A DNA stretch of 64,000 nucleotides from Dichomitus squalens LYAD-421 SS1. Lineage: Eukaryota > Basidiomycota > Agaricomycetes > Polyporales > Polyporaceae. Of the stretch, positions 1 through 13,063 are shown piece after piece. The translations under genes and the position numbers were made by a program. The DNA lies in contig NW_006766885.1 of NCBI RefSeq assembly GCF_000275845.1, forward strand, positions 1,254,604 through 1,318,603. Reading direction: 5' to 3'. Position 1 is the first letter of the stretch; each line of letters begins with the position of its first letter. The notes under the pieces are model-generated. The model did no database searches. It was not told the DNA's origin and worked only from the letters and a program-made list of their open reading frames with translations.

Positions 1-1040
1 GTTCGACATGGGCGCCGAGACGATGGACCTGCCGTTCCAGGAGAAGATGGAGTTCGAACAAGGCGACGACGGCTTCTCTTTCGGGTCAGTGCCACGAGAC
101 CATACTACGTATACCAGCTACTGACTGGCGGGGGACAGATACAAGGCGTCCGGCGCAACGGTGACGGACGAGAATGGGTCACCGGACTCTGTCGAGTTCA
201 TCAACATCGCTAAAAACGACGCTTTCGCCTGGCCTGCCGTCGCCCGACGGACATATCCCTCCACCGTGAACGCCCGCATGGACTCCGCCGTCGTGCCGTT
301 TGTCAAGAAATCGGTCAGGGTGCTCGATACGCTCCTGGAGGTATTCGACGAACTGCTGGGACTGCCCGAGGGCACGCTAGCGTCGAAGCACAAGTTGAAT
401 GAGTTGAGCGGAAGCGAGGCTCGGGTGATCAAGAGCCCGCCGCGGCCTGGAGGAACGGACGAGGCGAAGGCGGCGCTGATGGCCCACACTGACTTTGGCT
501 CTCTCGTGAGTGTGGTGCCAAAGTGGCGACGGATGACAGCTAACATTGAGTGACCGCCGACAGTCATTCCTGCACAACAGACTCGGTGGTCTGCAGGTGA
601 TGGTGCCGGGGACAGACAAGTGGCAGTACGTGAAACCGATAGCGGGGCATGCGATCTGCAACATCGGAGACGCGTTGACGATCTTCAGTGGGGGTCTGCT
701 CAAGTCGAACCTCCATCGTGTCGTGTGAGTCTCTTCGATGGCCCCACTTCGCCACCCTATAACCCGCTGACGATGTCGCAACAGGCCGCCTCCAGGGGAA
801 CAGGCCCGCCACACGCGGTGGTCGGTGGTCTACTTCACGCGTCCAGGCAACTCCGTGCAGCTCCGTGCTCTTGGTGAACAGAGCGCCGTGATTGGGCGTG
901 CGGTTGAGAATGTCCCAGGGCACCTGCGGGCGATCTTCGAGACTGGACAGACGTCGTTGGAGTGGTTCACACGTCGGATGAAAAATACGCGGACGAACAA
1001 CCAGAAGGTTCGTTGGCCGATGACTTATTACCGAGGCTGA
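1..1040 (+). CDS. 2-oxoglutarate/Fe(II)-dependent oxygenase (isopenicillin-N-synthase-like), 5' partial
   Basis: This is the 3' part of a non-heme iron oxygenase; the N-terminus lies before the window. Exons read as <2-84, 139-505, 564-724 and 785-1040, in phase, with GT-AG introns of 54-60 nt. The facial triad is visible: HTD near the end of exon 2 (in AHTDFGSL) and the distal His in LHRVV at the end of exon 3. The 2OG-binding RxS is RWS at the start of the strand RWSVVYFTRP in exon 4. The family couples 2OG decarboxylation to oxidation of a small molecule. The substrate cannot be read from sequence and no biosynthetic partners lie beside it. The fold assignment is solid; the reaction is open. 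The protein ends in TYYRG. Confidence 0.85.
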
Positions 1041-1681
1041 CCTGACCAGGTAATTTGCGAACAGGGGGCAGATGTGTGGCGGATTGGCCGAGGGACGGAG
1101 CACCAGCCCCTTGTGGTGTAGAATTCTGCATGGCGGTCCACCCTTGTAGGCGTCAGTGCGCTATGTCAGCTTGACCTATCGATTCGTCCTGTCGAACGGG
1201 CTTAGGGAGAAGTGAAGATTGCAGTATCATAAGGTGTGTTGATGACGGGAACCAGCAGAGGTCCCGCTGTGTCACAGGATAGTTGCCTTGCAATCACGCT
1301 GTGAGATCCTTGGGGCCACGGCAGTTTCTGTTACATCAGCGCCATCGGCAACGCAACGAAGAGTTGCCCACTTAATTGCGATACTGTACCTAACCAATGA
1401 CGGTGAGGGGATCAATATGAAGTTTACGAGCATTAGGAGTGCAGCCAACGTGAGTGCTGTATGTAGGTCCTTACGTTTTCGTAGTCTTCTGGTGAGGAAG
1501 ACGAGGCGACGCTACATTCCGCTTGATGGCAGGGTCACGTATGATACATTTAAGGGATGATGACAAGGATTGATGCTACTCCGAGATGGTACACTGCATG
1601 AAAAAAAACAATAAGGAAAGTCCGTGTCGCAAATATTGCAGGAGTCACGTGAATATCATGTATGAAGCTGCGGCGAGTACC
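1041..1681. other. Intergenic, convergent 3' ends
   Basis: About 640 bp separate the ends of the oxygenase gene and of the BRI3-like gene. I see no family-like reading frame, RNA gene or repeat here. Confidence 0.6.
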
Positions 1682-2373
1682 TCAACACATGCCGTCATCA
1701 AGAATGACGCCGCATCGCCTGCAGTACACCTTCCGGTCAAGCAGGCAGAGGCCGACTCCAAGTGGGAACCATAAGATAGCAGCGAGAATACCTGAAGTTT
1801 ATAGCTATCATCAGCCTCCTCTGTCATATAAGGAATGCGGTGACACCCCTACGGGGGCCAGTACCCGAGGGCTGAAGGAGAAACGCTTACCGAGGAAGCC
1901 GAACTTGGAGGTGGTGACGTGCCCGCCCTGCTGTAAGCAGATCATCTGCGGATGGTCGGGGGGGAGCAGGGAGACAATACGCTCGCCCGTCAGCGGGTTT
2001 ACGTAGTTGTACACGACCGTCGCGGGCTGCGCGGCTGATTGTGGAGGTGGGGCACCCGCTACGGGGTAGCCAGCGCCGGGATTGGGAAGGCTGGGAACCT
2101 TGACATCCTTCGCGTGTGCTTGACCTCCTGACAGAAACGGTCCTGAAACTAGGAGGAAGGGAGGCGGGAGATGAGACGTAATAGATAGAAATGGAAGGGT
2201 TAGAGACTCACTATCGCGACCGCCGTTCACTGCTACATCATATGAGGGCGGCTGCTGAGTATGCTCGTCGTAGTTCGACTGCAGAACGGGCCATCTCCAG
2301 TCAGCTTAAGGCCATCCGAGAAGTGTAAAATACGTACCATGGAAGGATATGAGGGCGTTGGGTCAACAATCAT
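1682..2373 (-). CDS. BRI3-like small membrane protein with PPxY motif
   Basis: A four-exon gene of about 156 codons: 2338-2373, 2212-2278, 1891-2148 and 1682-1791. The start is the ATG at 2373, twelve codons before the first donor. The N-terminal third carries QQPPSYDVAV, a PPxY motif of the kind bound by WW domains of Nedd4/Rsp5 ubiquitin ligases. A Pro/Ala-rich linker follows, then one hydrophobic segment (GILAAILWFPLGVGLCLL) and a C-terminal cysteine knuckle (YCRRCG, ending DDGMC). This order, PPxY then a single membrane segment then CxxC, matches brain protein I3 (BRI3)-type proteins of late endosomes. Intron 2 has three in-phase acceptors (exon 3 could start at 2148, 2142 or 2127). Function in fungi is unknown; an endosomal adaptor role is inference. 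Confidence 0.65.
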
Positions 2374-2934
2374 CGCGAGGCCAGACAAAGGGCAGTTTAT
2401 GTAGTGCGCAGTGGAGTGGAGGGGCGGCCCCAAGAGCAGCCTGGATTATGTTTTGTAATCCGCCTGCGGCTGCGGCCGAAGGTGGAGAACGCCGGAAGGA
2501 CGTGGAGGGTTCCCCACGAAGGCAGATGCGCTGCGGCTCTTGCCACGACTGCGCTCCTCCGGGGCAGTGTTGGGAACGTGGCTGTGTCCGAGGCTAGGCG
2601 TCACAAGCCAGAGGGAGGCGGGATGTGACCCTCTGTGACCCGACTCCCGACAAAACAATCTAAGATCTAGATCTTATCAATGGGCGATCGAACCGTCGAT
2701 TTTTGTCGCTCTTTCTCGCCCACGCGCTTATTTCGTATCGGCTCTCTGTTTTGCCTCGATCTTTCGTTTTTCTCCTCCGCCACACCTCAGCTTCATTGGG
2801 CTCGTCGGTTCTCCAGTGCTTGTTCTAGTTCTCGGTCCCCTCTATACTCTACAATACCTGTGTCTATAGGATATCGAAGAAAAGTGTAGCATACCCTCCC
2901 AGCTCCCAAACCCTCTACACAAAACCCAACAATC
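2374..2934. promoter_or_regulatory. Divergent promoter region, BRI3-like / PRMT1
   Basis: The 561 bp between two head-to-head start codons. A pyrimidine-rich stretch (about 2700-2790) precedes the PRMT1 start, as is common upstream of constitutive fungal genes. I see no clear TATA box. Confidence 0.4.
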
Positions 2935-4791
<1,857 letters not shown>

Positions 4792-5899
4792 TTCACCCAC
4801 GGACACCTTCCTCGCTGCCCGCGCCCTCGTCTCTCGTCACAATCGCACTCGCTCCCGATCCCCTCTCGATCACGCGATCATACTGGCGACGCGCTGTCAA
4901 TGGTGCTTACGCGCGATTTAATGTGATCGGTCGGGGTTTTGACCCTGCAGGTATTGAGCGCGGGACGCGGGGGCGTGGTGCGGGGTATAGTGCAGACGCG
5001 GGGGCTGTCCTGATCGAGAAGCGGAGAAGACGTCTTGTATTCTTGCATGTATGTATGAGAGAGAGAGAGAGAGCGCGCGCGGCTCTGGGCTCGCGCGAGT
5101 GCGACGTGGCAATGTGGCGACTGGGGTGATGGGCAACGACAGGCAGAAGCATCGCTCTGGAAAGAAGCAGCCCCTGCCTCGAATGGGGGAGCGTCGAAGG
5201 CTCGTACGACACGAACGTCTCGATGCGTGGCCGGGTCGGCGGCCGGGAGCGCTGATGCGCGGTATGCGATATGCGGCGCGAAGACGTGATCGCTGCAGCC
5301 GGCGGGTCGGTTTGGGGTGACCGTTTGGGACGGCAGCGGCGTTCGATCTTTCGATCTGTGATGACAGAAGGCGATTAGGTTGGGAAATGGGCGCAGGCCG
5401 GGAGCGTGTGTGTGGGAGCGCGCGAAGGGCGAGCGGAGTGGGCCCGCGCACTCAGCGAGCGCAGAGCGGGGGGGCGTGGCTGGCTGCTGGAATACTTATG
5501 TAGCGGGCGAGCCCCATCCGGCGCGGACGACTCCCTGGACGTCCGAGTCGCAGCCGGCGGCAGAGAGGCCATCGCAGGGGCTGGGAAGACGCCGGCTGCG
5601 CGCGGTCGGACTGCCGGAACATGAATCACAGCAGTGGCTCGAGCAAACAAGCCCAGGCGCCCTGCTCTCATATACCTCCCCCTTCTTCCCGCTTCCGTCC
5701 GTCTCTCCTTCGCTCTTCCCATCACCCGCACACCCTCCTCCACCGCGCGCTCTCGCTTGCTTTACCCCACCACTCACATCGCTCACCCCACCGCTTCGTA
5801 TCGCTACACGACCCACCTCAACGCCGACTTCCGCTGCGGACGAACGAACTGGATCACACAACATACGCGCGACGCACTAGCACACGAACTTTGCAAGAC
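4792..5899. other. Intergenic region with simple repeat
   Basis: The 1.1 kb between PRMT1 and the F-box gene. Long overlapping frames exist on both strands but are Arg/Pro/Ala-rich products of G+C-rich DNA. It holds one microsatellite and, near 5690-5770, a pyrimidine-rich tract typical of a fungal promoter just before the next start codon. Confidence 0.6.
5057..5081. repeat. (GA)n(CG)n microsatellite
   Basis: An uninterrupted GA dinucleotide run of about 17 nt passes directly into CG dinucleotides, in the non-coding 3' flank of PRMT1. Confidence 0.85.
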
Positions 5900-8850
5900 A
5901 TGGACACGCCACTGACGCTCGACCGACTGCCCGCGGAGATCCTCCTGGAAGTCGCGAGCTATCTCAGCTCAGGCTCCGACGTCCTGCAGCTCAGCCTAGT
6001 CGTACGTCCCCGGTCGTGCGACCGCGTCCCCTGCGCCTCCGCGCGTCGGCCCCACCCCTCACCAGCTGACCGGAGCCCCGCTCTTGCTCTTGCCCTCTGC
6101 AGTCCTCAGCCACCTACGCGAAAGTCGTCCCCGCGCTCTACGCCGACGTCGAGCTGCGCGGCGCCGAGCAGTGCGAGCGCACGCTCGCCATGCTCGTGCG
6201 CTGCCCCGCCGTCGCCCGACACATCCGGCGGCTCGCCGTCTTCCCGGAGGACGACCCTGCGCGTCTGCGCGGCCGCATGCGGGCCTGGGACAGCGCGGGG
6301 GTCGTCTCGCGCGCGGTGATGAAGGTCGCGCGCCACCTGGACGCGCTCGCGCGCTTTGAGTGGGACGGGGAGGACATGTTGCCTGACGACCGCATGTGGT
6401 CTGAGCTTCGCGGGAGGTGAGTGCCGTCAGCTGCAGTGTCTGTCGCGTTCGTGTCGCTTTGGGTGCCTGGACCTGCCCGAGTGAGATGAGATCGCGCGAT
6501 GTAAACCTCCGTGTTGCGAGGGTACGCCCCTGTGGCTCGTGGGCGGTAGCGAGGCGCGAGCGTATTATTCGCAGTCCGCGCACTCGTTAGTGCAGAAGCT
6601 AACGTTAGTTTTCTCTTCCGCAGATGTCCGCGGCTTCGGCATGTTGGGACCACATTCGGGTGCTTCCTGCCTCGTCCAACGAGCTCGGTAAGTCGTCTAT
6701 GACATCATCCAGCAAATGGGCGCCACCAAATACTAGGGGTGTTCAGAGCGCGCGATTCTAGAGCAATCTCGCGAGCTATCCTGAATCTCTGAATCGTGTT
6801 GAAACTTTGGCACTCTGACCACCCCACATCGGAGGAAATTACTGCGGACGATCGTGGTCATGATTCTAGGGAGGACTCTGGGGGAGGTAGAATCGCGGAC
6901 AGCACAATCGCATTTATGGAGGGCAGAAGCCCCTCCCGAGGATCCTGTGATTCTGTAGGATTGTGCCAAATTCGCGATTATGAGGACAAATGGCCTTTAA
7001 GTTCGGCCTTCAGAATCGTCCCAGAATTGCCCGTAACCGCGCATTCTAATTACCCCTAATTAACTATACTATGATGTTGAATCGCAGTGTTTCGACCCCG
7101 TCTCGTTGTCATGTCCATTCACCGCTAACATATTACTACAGCTGCTGCAATTTTCCGATTTGAGCGGATTTTCGCTCACGCTCAAAGACGGCTTCTATGC
7201 GCACTCACTACATTTGCCGTCCAGAGGTCAGTCCGATGCCGACAAGTATCAACTCCACGTTCTCGGCCTCGCTGATCCAGAATCAGAGAGCGAGCCCGTC
7301 TTCAGACGTCTCTGGGACATGCTCACTCTCCGCTGTCCGGACCTTGAGTCTCTCAGAATCATAGGGAATACGTCTGAACCTTCCGATGCCGCCCGGCTGT
7401 ACACCGCAACTTGGCCGAAGCTCCGACATCTGGCATTCGGCGCAGCCGTTTGTAATACGACCACGCCAGGGCATGCGAATCGGGACTTTGTAGATTTTCT
7501 CGAGCGCCACCCGGCACTCGAGAGTCTACACCTGCTTGGCCGTCCTAGCTCTAACCAGGTGGACCTATCCGCGCTATCTCCCGATGCATTGCCCAACCTC
7601 AAAGAATTCAGCGGTACCTTCAATCTGCTGCGCATGCTCGTCGACCGGTCCCACCAATCAGACCCAGCTGCCCCACCAAATTTCGCACAGGCTCCGGCAG
7701 CAATACCCAATCCCAACCAGGACCAGTCGGCCGTTGCTCACAATCCGCTCTCCAAGACGCTGCAGCGGCTATGCTTCCCGCACGCGATGCACCTCCGCGA
7801 CTTGACGCCGCTCGTCATCTCCCGCGTTCTGCAAGGCCTGCACGCCCTCACGTCGATGAAGGTGACGTTCGCCATTCAGGGCGGGTACGACAGCAACGGG
7901 ATATTCCGCACCATCGTTGCGTCGTGCCCACACCTCCTCGACCTAGACATCACGTGCACCAACCGGCCGTCGTTCTTCCTGGTGAGCATATGCGTGTGAT
8001 CAGTGTGTGTGCGTGCGGCGTGTTCAAGTTGTTCCGCGTTCAGGATGCGTTCGCAAACTCGCTCCGCGGGCTCCCCCGCCTCCGCACCCTGTCGCTCTCC
8101 CTCGTCCGCATGGCCGGCGAAGAACCCATGCACGTAGGCGCCTCCCGCATCGCGCTCGCGAACCCGCGCCTCAAGTCCTTCTCCATCGCCTTCATCCCCG
8201 CGCACGGCGCTCCTAGCAACAACATCAACAACGCCCCCGCCGCCCTCTCCAGCGTGTACGCAGACCAGCCCCCCGCGCCGCTCGAGCAGGGCACGTTCGA
8301 GCTCACGTCGGACGTGCACGGCATCCCCGTCTGCCTCGCGGTCCACCAGCGCTGCGCCGCGCTCTGGCCATGGCAGCGGCACGCAGGGGCGGGCACGAAC
8401 TTCGGCGCGGGAGTCGGCGCGGGCGTCGCGGAGTGGCTCGCAGCGGTCGGGGGCGCGCTCGGCGCAGAGGCGCCGCTGCTGCTGCTCGAGAACGCGCTCG
8501 GGGCCGCGGCCGCCGCGGGCAGGTTTAACGCGGGCCTGTGGGGGCTCGGCGCGGTGTGCGTGCCGGACGTCGCGGGCGGGCTCGCCGCGCTGGGGGCGCG
8601 GATGGGGCTGCTGGGGGCGATCGCGGGGCGGGGGATGGGCATGGGCGTGGGTGTGGGCAGGCCGCGCATGTGCGTGAGGAGGTGGGTGTGCGACCTGCGG
8701 CCGAGCGGGCACCCGGACGTGGCGCAGAAGGGCGTAGGGGAGCTGTTGGTGGAGCGGAGCCCCGCGGGGGAGGAGGCGCGGCTGATGGTGTTCTGCCTGT
8801 GCTTGCTGTTGCTTACCGTCTGGGCGCTGACGAACAAGGCGGCGCGGTAG
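5900..8850 (+). CDS. F-box protein with leucine-rich-repeat-like body
   Basis: Five exons: 5900-6001, 6103-6416, 6624-6687, 7142-7981, 8044-8850; 708 residues. The N-terminus (LDRLPAEILLEVASYL) is a canonical F-box, the Skp1-binding helix of SCF ubiquitin ligase receptors. The rest carries repeated L-x-x-L patterns such as CPDLESLRI and HPALESLHLLG, consistent with degenerate leucine-rich repeats that would choose a substrate. Residues from about 480 onward are Ala/Gly-rich and the end is hydrophobic (LMVFCLCLLLLTVWAL before a basic tail), an unusual possible membrane anchor. Intron 3 is 454 nt, far longer than its neighbours, and contains the element at 6736-7056. Such proteins are abundant in Agaricomycetes and substrates are unknown. 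Confidence 0.8.
6736..7056. mobile_element. Probable MITE inside an intron (TA-flanked)
   Basis: A 321-bp segment of the long F-box intron has imperfect terminal inverted repeats (GGGGTnnTnAGAnnGCGCG at both ends when one is reverse-complemented, 14 of 19 matching) and is bordered by TA at 6734-6735 and 7057-7058, as for Tc1/mariner-like insertions. The inside is rich in GATTC/GAATC words and has no coding capacity. With the element removed the intron would be about 130 nt. The call rests on one copy. Confidence 0.45.
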
Positions 8851-9373
8851 ACGGCAGGCTCTGAGTGCGTGCCTGAGTGGGGATGATAGGGGGTTCGTGG
8901 TGTGTCATCGTTTGCTTCGATGTGGTGTCAATGCGGGAGTGGCGAGATAATGTACGGGTCTACTGCGCGCCGCTGCATGCTGGCGTTGCCGTGTGAGATT
9001 GGATGTTGTGTCGGCGTTGTCGCGTGAGGTCGGATGTTGTGTCTATGTTACACTAAGTATAGCATGTATCAGGTTGTTCAGATTACACTTGGTGCCCGTG
9101 CTGTCAACCTTAAACTTAGCCATTATGCTTCGCGGTAGCCTAGTTAGGTCTAGTCTTCAGCTGTCCTGTGAACGTATCCCGTTGCTGTGCACTTGTGTTA
9201 TAATAGTAGTAGTACATGAGCTCGCTCTAACGAATTTAATACAGCCTTCGACAGGTTAGCGTTTCTGATGCGCTGGAGCATCATATGAGGCATTCAACTA
9301 TACAGGACCTTGATGGAAAAAAGATGGAAGAGACTACATTCCTTGCTGTCTCGGCTCAACGCCGGACTTAGCT
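8851..9373. other. Intergenic, convergent 3' ends
   Basis: About 520 bp between the F-box stop codon and the tyrosinase A stop codon; T-rich in parts and without a recognisable gene. Confidence 0.6.
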
Positions 9374-10935
9374 CTACTCATAGACATAGCAGAGATATCC
9401 CCCCGTCGTGTTCATGACGTCGGCGATCGTAACTTCGGGGAACAGGCCGTCTGCCTGGATCTTTGTAGTGAGCTGCAATGGACGACCGAACTCAGTACCC
9501 TCTGCGGGAGCGAAACCAGAAGCAGACATGGAGTCATACCGAGATCCAGGGCGGCATGCCGTTCGGATACTCGTTCGCTGCGGCGAGGGACGTCTGATTC
9601 TGGATCGAGCCGCCGTGGAACGCCCAGAAGCTCTTCTCGGGGTTGGCGTGCTGCCACTCGTACCACACCTTGTCGACCATCTGCGTGCGTGCCGCGATGC
9701 GAAGACGTCAGCTAGGGTTGTGTCATCCCGGAACCCTAACTGTGCTCACCGCGTGGTGCAGCTGGAACAGCGGCTCTGGGTTACATATGCGGCGAGGTCA
9801 ACGGCAGCCCTTACGTATGGAGGAACGGAGGCGGCGTACCGTTCACAGAGAAGGTGGGCGCCGGCAGGCAGTTCGGGTACGCGTCCGAGGGACAATAGCC
9901 GGCCATGTCACTAGCATTCGCAAAGCGGTCATGTCAGGGACGGGTCGCGGGGCCACGAAGATGGCGGATCATATCTGCGCTCACGCTCCGACGATTTGGT
10001 GCCCGTTTGCGTGCGGGCCGACCTGGGCCTCCATGCGCATCTGGAAGCCGGGGAAGTCGCCCGGGGTGTGGTCCACCAGCTCTTGGATCCGCTGCGGGAC
10101 GAACGACGCGTTTCCCTCCCAGTTGACGTCCGTCATCGTCGGGTCTTGCTCGGGGGTGAGCTGGAGCCAGGGCTGGAGGGTGTAGTTGCGCCGGAGCCTG
10201 TGCGGCACGGGGTACGCGTGCTCGATGGTGGCGAACCCGCCATCCTGGACCTGGAAGTCCTTGGCGGGGTCGCCCCATGTACCGAAACCGCTGATAGGGT
10301 CCGGGTCCGTGAAGAGCGGACTGGTCTTCACATCCTTGTAGTCTGTGGGTGCAGAGGTACGGGAAGTGAGGAATGGCCGACATGAGCTCCTAGAGGAAAG
10401 TCTCACCAAGTCTCCAGTCCCAGTACGGAACGGTTCCTTTAAACCCACATCTGGATTTCATGACCGATTCGACCACTGCAACATACCAGCGGTGCCATGG
10501 GAGGAAGTAACCCGTGAAGTGGATCTACAAAAGTGATGTCAGAGCGAGAGTAGAGAAGAGCAAATCTAATGCCTACCCGGGTGTTCAGATCCATGTGAAT
10601 GTAGGTGAGGTCGTCCCAGTAGCTGCTAGACTCATTGACAGGTGGGATGTCTGAGATGTTCCTGGGGACAATCGGTGCGAGCTTGGGGTCGTGAGGGAAC
10701 TTGGACACACACTGATGTTGGAGATCGAAGGGGGCATCAGCATAACGAAGGCAGTAGTAGAGAGTGGTGAAAATCCGACATTGACGGCGGCGATCCAAGC
10801 AGCCTTCTCACTGGTGGACAATGTACGCCATTCCTTCCTGACTTCTGGTTTTGTGCATTCGGCCCAGGCTACAGCCTCAAGGGTGAAGAAGCTGAGAGCA
10901 GCAAGAAGGGAAGAAGCAAAACGCATCCAACGCAT
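9374..10935 (-). CDS. Secreted tyrosinase (type 3 copper), paralogue A
   Basis: Oxidises phenols or o-diphenols to quinones with a binuclear copper site. Eight exons: 10780-10935, 10577-10711, 10407-10524, 9985-10342, 9840-9910, 9750-9775, 9540-9680, 9374-9472; 367 residues. A signal peptide (MRWMRFASSLLAALSFFTL) leads. Copper A ligands are His91, His99 and His108 (in LPWHRWY); copper B ligands are the HxxxH at 247/251 (PHANGH) and the HH at 286-287 before MVDKVW. All six are present. No long C-terminal lid follows, so it is the short secreted type, which may act as catechol or aminophenol oxidase rather than monophenolase. It is followed upstream by a close paralogue in the same orientation. 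Intron 1 has a weak GTCGGA donor. Confidence 0.9.
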
Positions 10936-13063
10936 GTCGATATGTGGGAAAGGGGAGATGGTCGGTGAGCTTTGGGACAATGAGGGCTGAATGGACGCAC
11001 GAGCAACTTTTGCAAGGCATCTCAGGGCTTTTATCTAAGCCAGATGTTGTATTTGGGTTGGCTCCGGCGGGCTATTGCCTGTGGGCATAGCGAGTTCATC
11101 TCAGAGGGCAGTGTAGCCTGTTACGATCCGTTGCTGTCGCATAGGTCCGAGTCATGAAATTCAGGAAGTCCCTGAGCTCAAAGCTTGAAATAGAGATTAA
11201 TGGAAGCTGCAAGTATGCGATTCGTGGCTTACATCGATGGCGCTCAGAAATCTCCGTAAGCACATTGATATCGCCTCTGTACAGTGAACTTTGTGGGACA
11301 GATGAACTATGAACGACGTGGACGAGTCTGGCTGCCAGTCAGATGTGGGTGAATGCAGGGCCGTGGTCGACTGCGATCGTGTCATTGGGCGCTTATTCCC
11401 GCCGGAGGAGTCTGATACCGCACCCCAGTCCCTAAAAGGGAAACCTGAACCTTCTTCATTATAGCCCCTGCGCGCTCAATGTCGTACGATCCATACGTAT
11501 ACTACATCGATTTTACGACATCAATATACCGATGCAAGGTGCGCAGCCGTCAGTAGTTACATACTGTGAACTCAATGGCGTACCAAGCATCTCAACATCC
11601 TGGAGATGAGGCATATGCACACCGGTGTAATGTAGAAGTATATAATTATGCTTTAAGCTCACCTGTTGTCGTTCGATTTGACCTTGAGGGCCTTACCCGT
11701 ACAATCCGCGGCAGATGATACTAACTCGCGTCCTCCTAACTCCACCTTGGTTGGCTTATAGCGGGAGCGAACCCTTAGGGGCGACAGTCTGGTTTCACCG
11801 TCTTCCTTCGGATAATTCAGCCTCACGATTGCGATGACCTGTCAGAGACATCGAACGCAAGAACGAAGAAGCGGAAGGGGTTGAAGGTACCCCCCTTCAA
11901 TCCCCGGCCGTGGCGAGCTCCAGTACTGCATCCGCTACATTCAAGTTGCCGACCTCACGGTTGCGTCTCAAACATCTCACTTTCCCCGCCTACATTTTAA
12001 GCACAGAGGAAGACAGTCCGGCGTAGTAACGAACCCCTCCGTGTGGAAGGTTCATCGTGAGAGAGCTCCTCACGTCCAGTGCGAGAGGTCAGCTGCGTCG
12101 CGGGCATCGACGTCGCATGGAGTGAGAAGGCCCAGAGGGGTTCCGTTCCTGTGGTACGGTCGCCTCTTTCGCGATGTGGCGGTTCGCTGTCTACATAGAA
12201 GGCCAGCGCAGTATCATTCATACTCGCCTCGACAGGATCCGGTGATTTTGACTGCCAGGGTTATGATTATTTACTCCCTCCGAAATACTGGCGGGACGCG
12301 CCTACTCGCTTGTCGCGCCGTCGTATGGTTCACCGACCCAATAGACGTGGCCCTTCCCTGCCAGCCGTTCCGTCCTGTCGGACAATGCGCCTCTCTGCGA
12401 GGTCACGGTGGCCCGGTCTCAAGCTAAGTTCACTGCATCCACCAACTTGGGCGCTACACTCAAAGGTAACGAGCAAGGGTAGAGTGACAGTAATCCTCGA
12501 GGACATGCCACCATGACCAGCTATCTGACTAAATGGCGATGACAGGATAGCCTCGTCCATGGAACGAGAATGCAACTGGTGCCGACATCAAATTGTTCCA
12601 AGACTGCACGGAGAACGTAAGAGGAGCGTTATTGCGCGACTCGGACGTACCGACGATTGGTTGGCTCGGACACGCCATTGAGCACGACGGCGCGAATGGG
12701 AGCTCCCGTCCTTCGGTGAATTCAAGCTTTTGCAGTTCAACAGGTGGTCGGGCTTTGCAACAGTCCAAATTAATGTTTTCCGGTGTATTCGCGGACGATT
12801 TGACGCTATGTGGTGTAGATGCAGCGTAACCACGGCGTTAGTACCGCTCCTCAGGAGCGCCATAGACTTGTAACGAATGTATCAGCGATGATACACAGGA
12901 CGTTATGTCATGACGTTAAGTCAAGGTGCTACGACATCAATATTACTGGGTTGCATAACGATGCGTTCGAAGGGAGCGCGCGTAAGTCCTCTAAGGGTGG
13001 CATTTACAACCACGGTCTGCGCCGTCTCACGGAAACATACTCACAGAGATCTGGATGAAGATA
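10936..13063. other. Intergenic region between the tandem tyrosinases
   Basis: About 2.1 kb holding the tyrosinase A promoter next to 10936 and the 3' flank of tyrosinase B at the other end. Short frames near 11200-11385 and 12530-12860 resemble nothing I know. No transposon ends were recognised. Confidence 0.55.
11028..11035 (-). promoter_or_regulatory. TATA-like box of tyrosinase A
   Basis: On the minus strand GATAAAAG lies about 95 bp before the start codon, followed by CCCTGAGATGC. The same block (TATAAAAGCC, then AAGATGC) sits at the same distance before tyrosinase B, so the core promoter was kept after duplication. Confidence 0.6.

Noticed and set aside
7771..8850. 359-codon plus-strand frame covering the F-box C-terminus
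   Set aside because: Its first part is the wrong frame of exon 4. The true exon starts at 8044 after a normal intron.
10936..10980. N-terminal extension of tyrosinase A
   Set aside because: The extension would begin at TTG. The ATG at 10935 gives an ideal signal peptide and the same spacing to the TATA box as in paralogue B.
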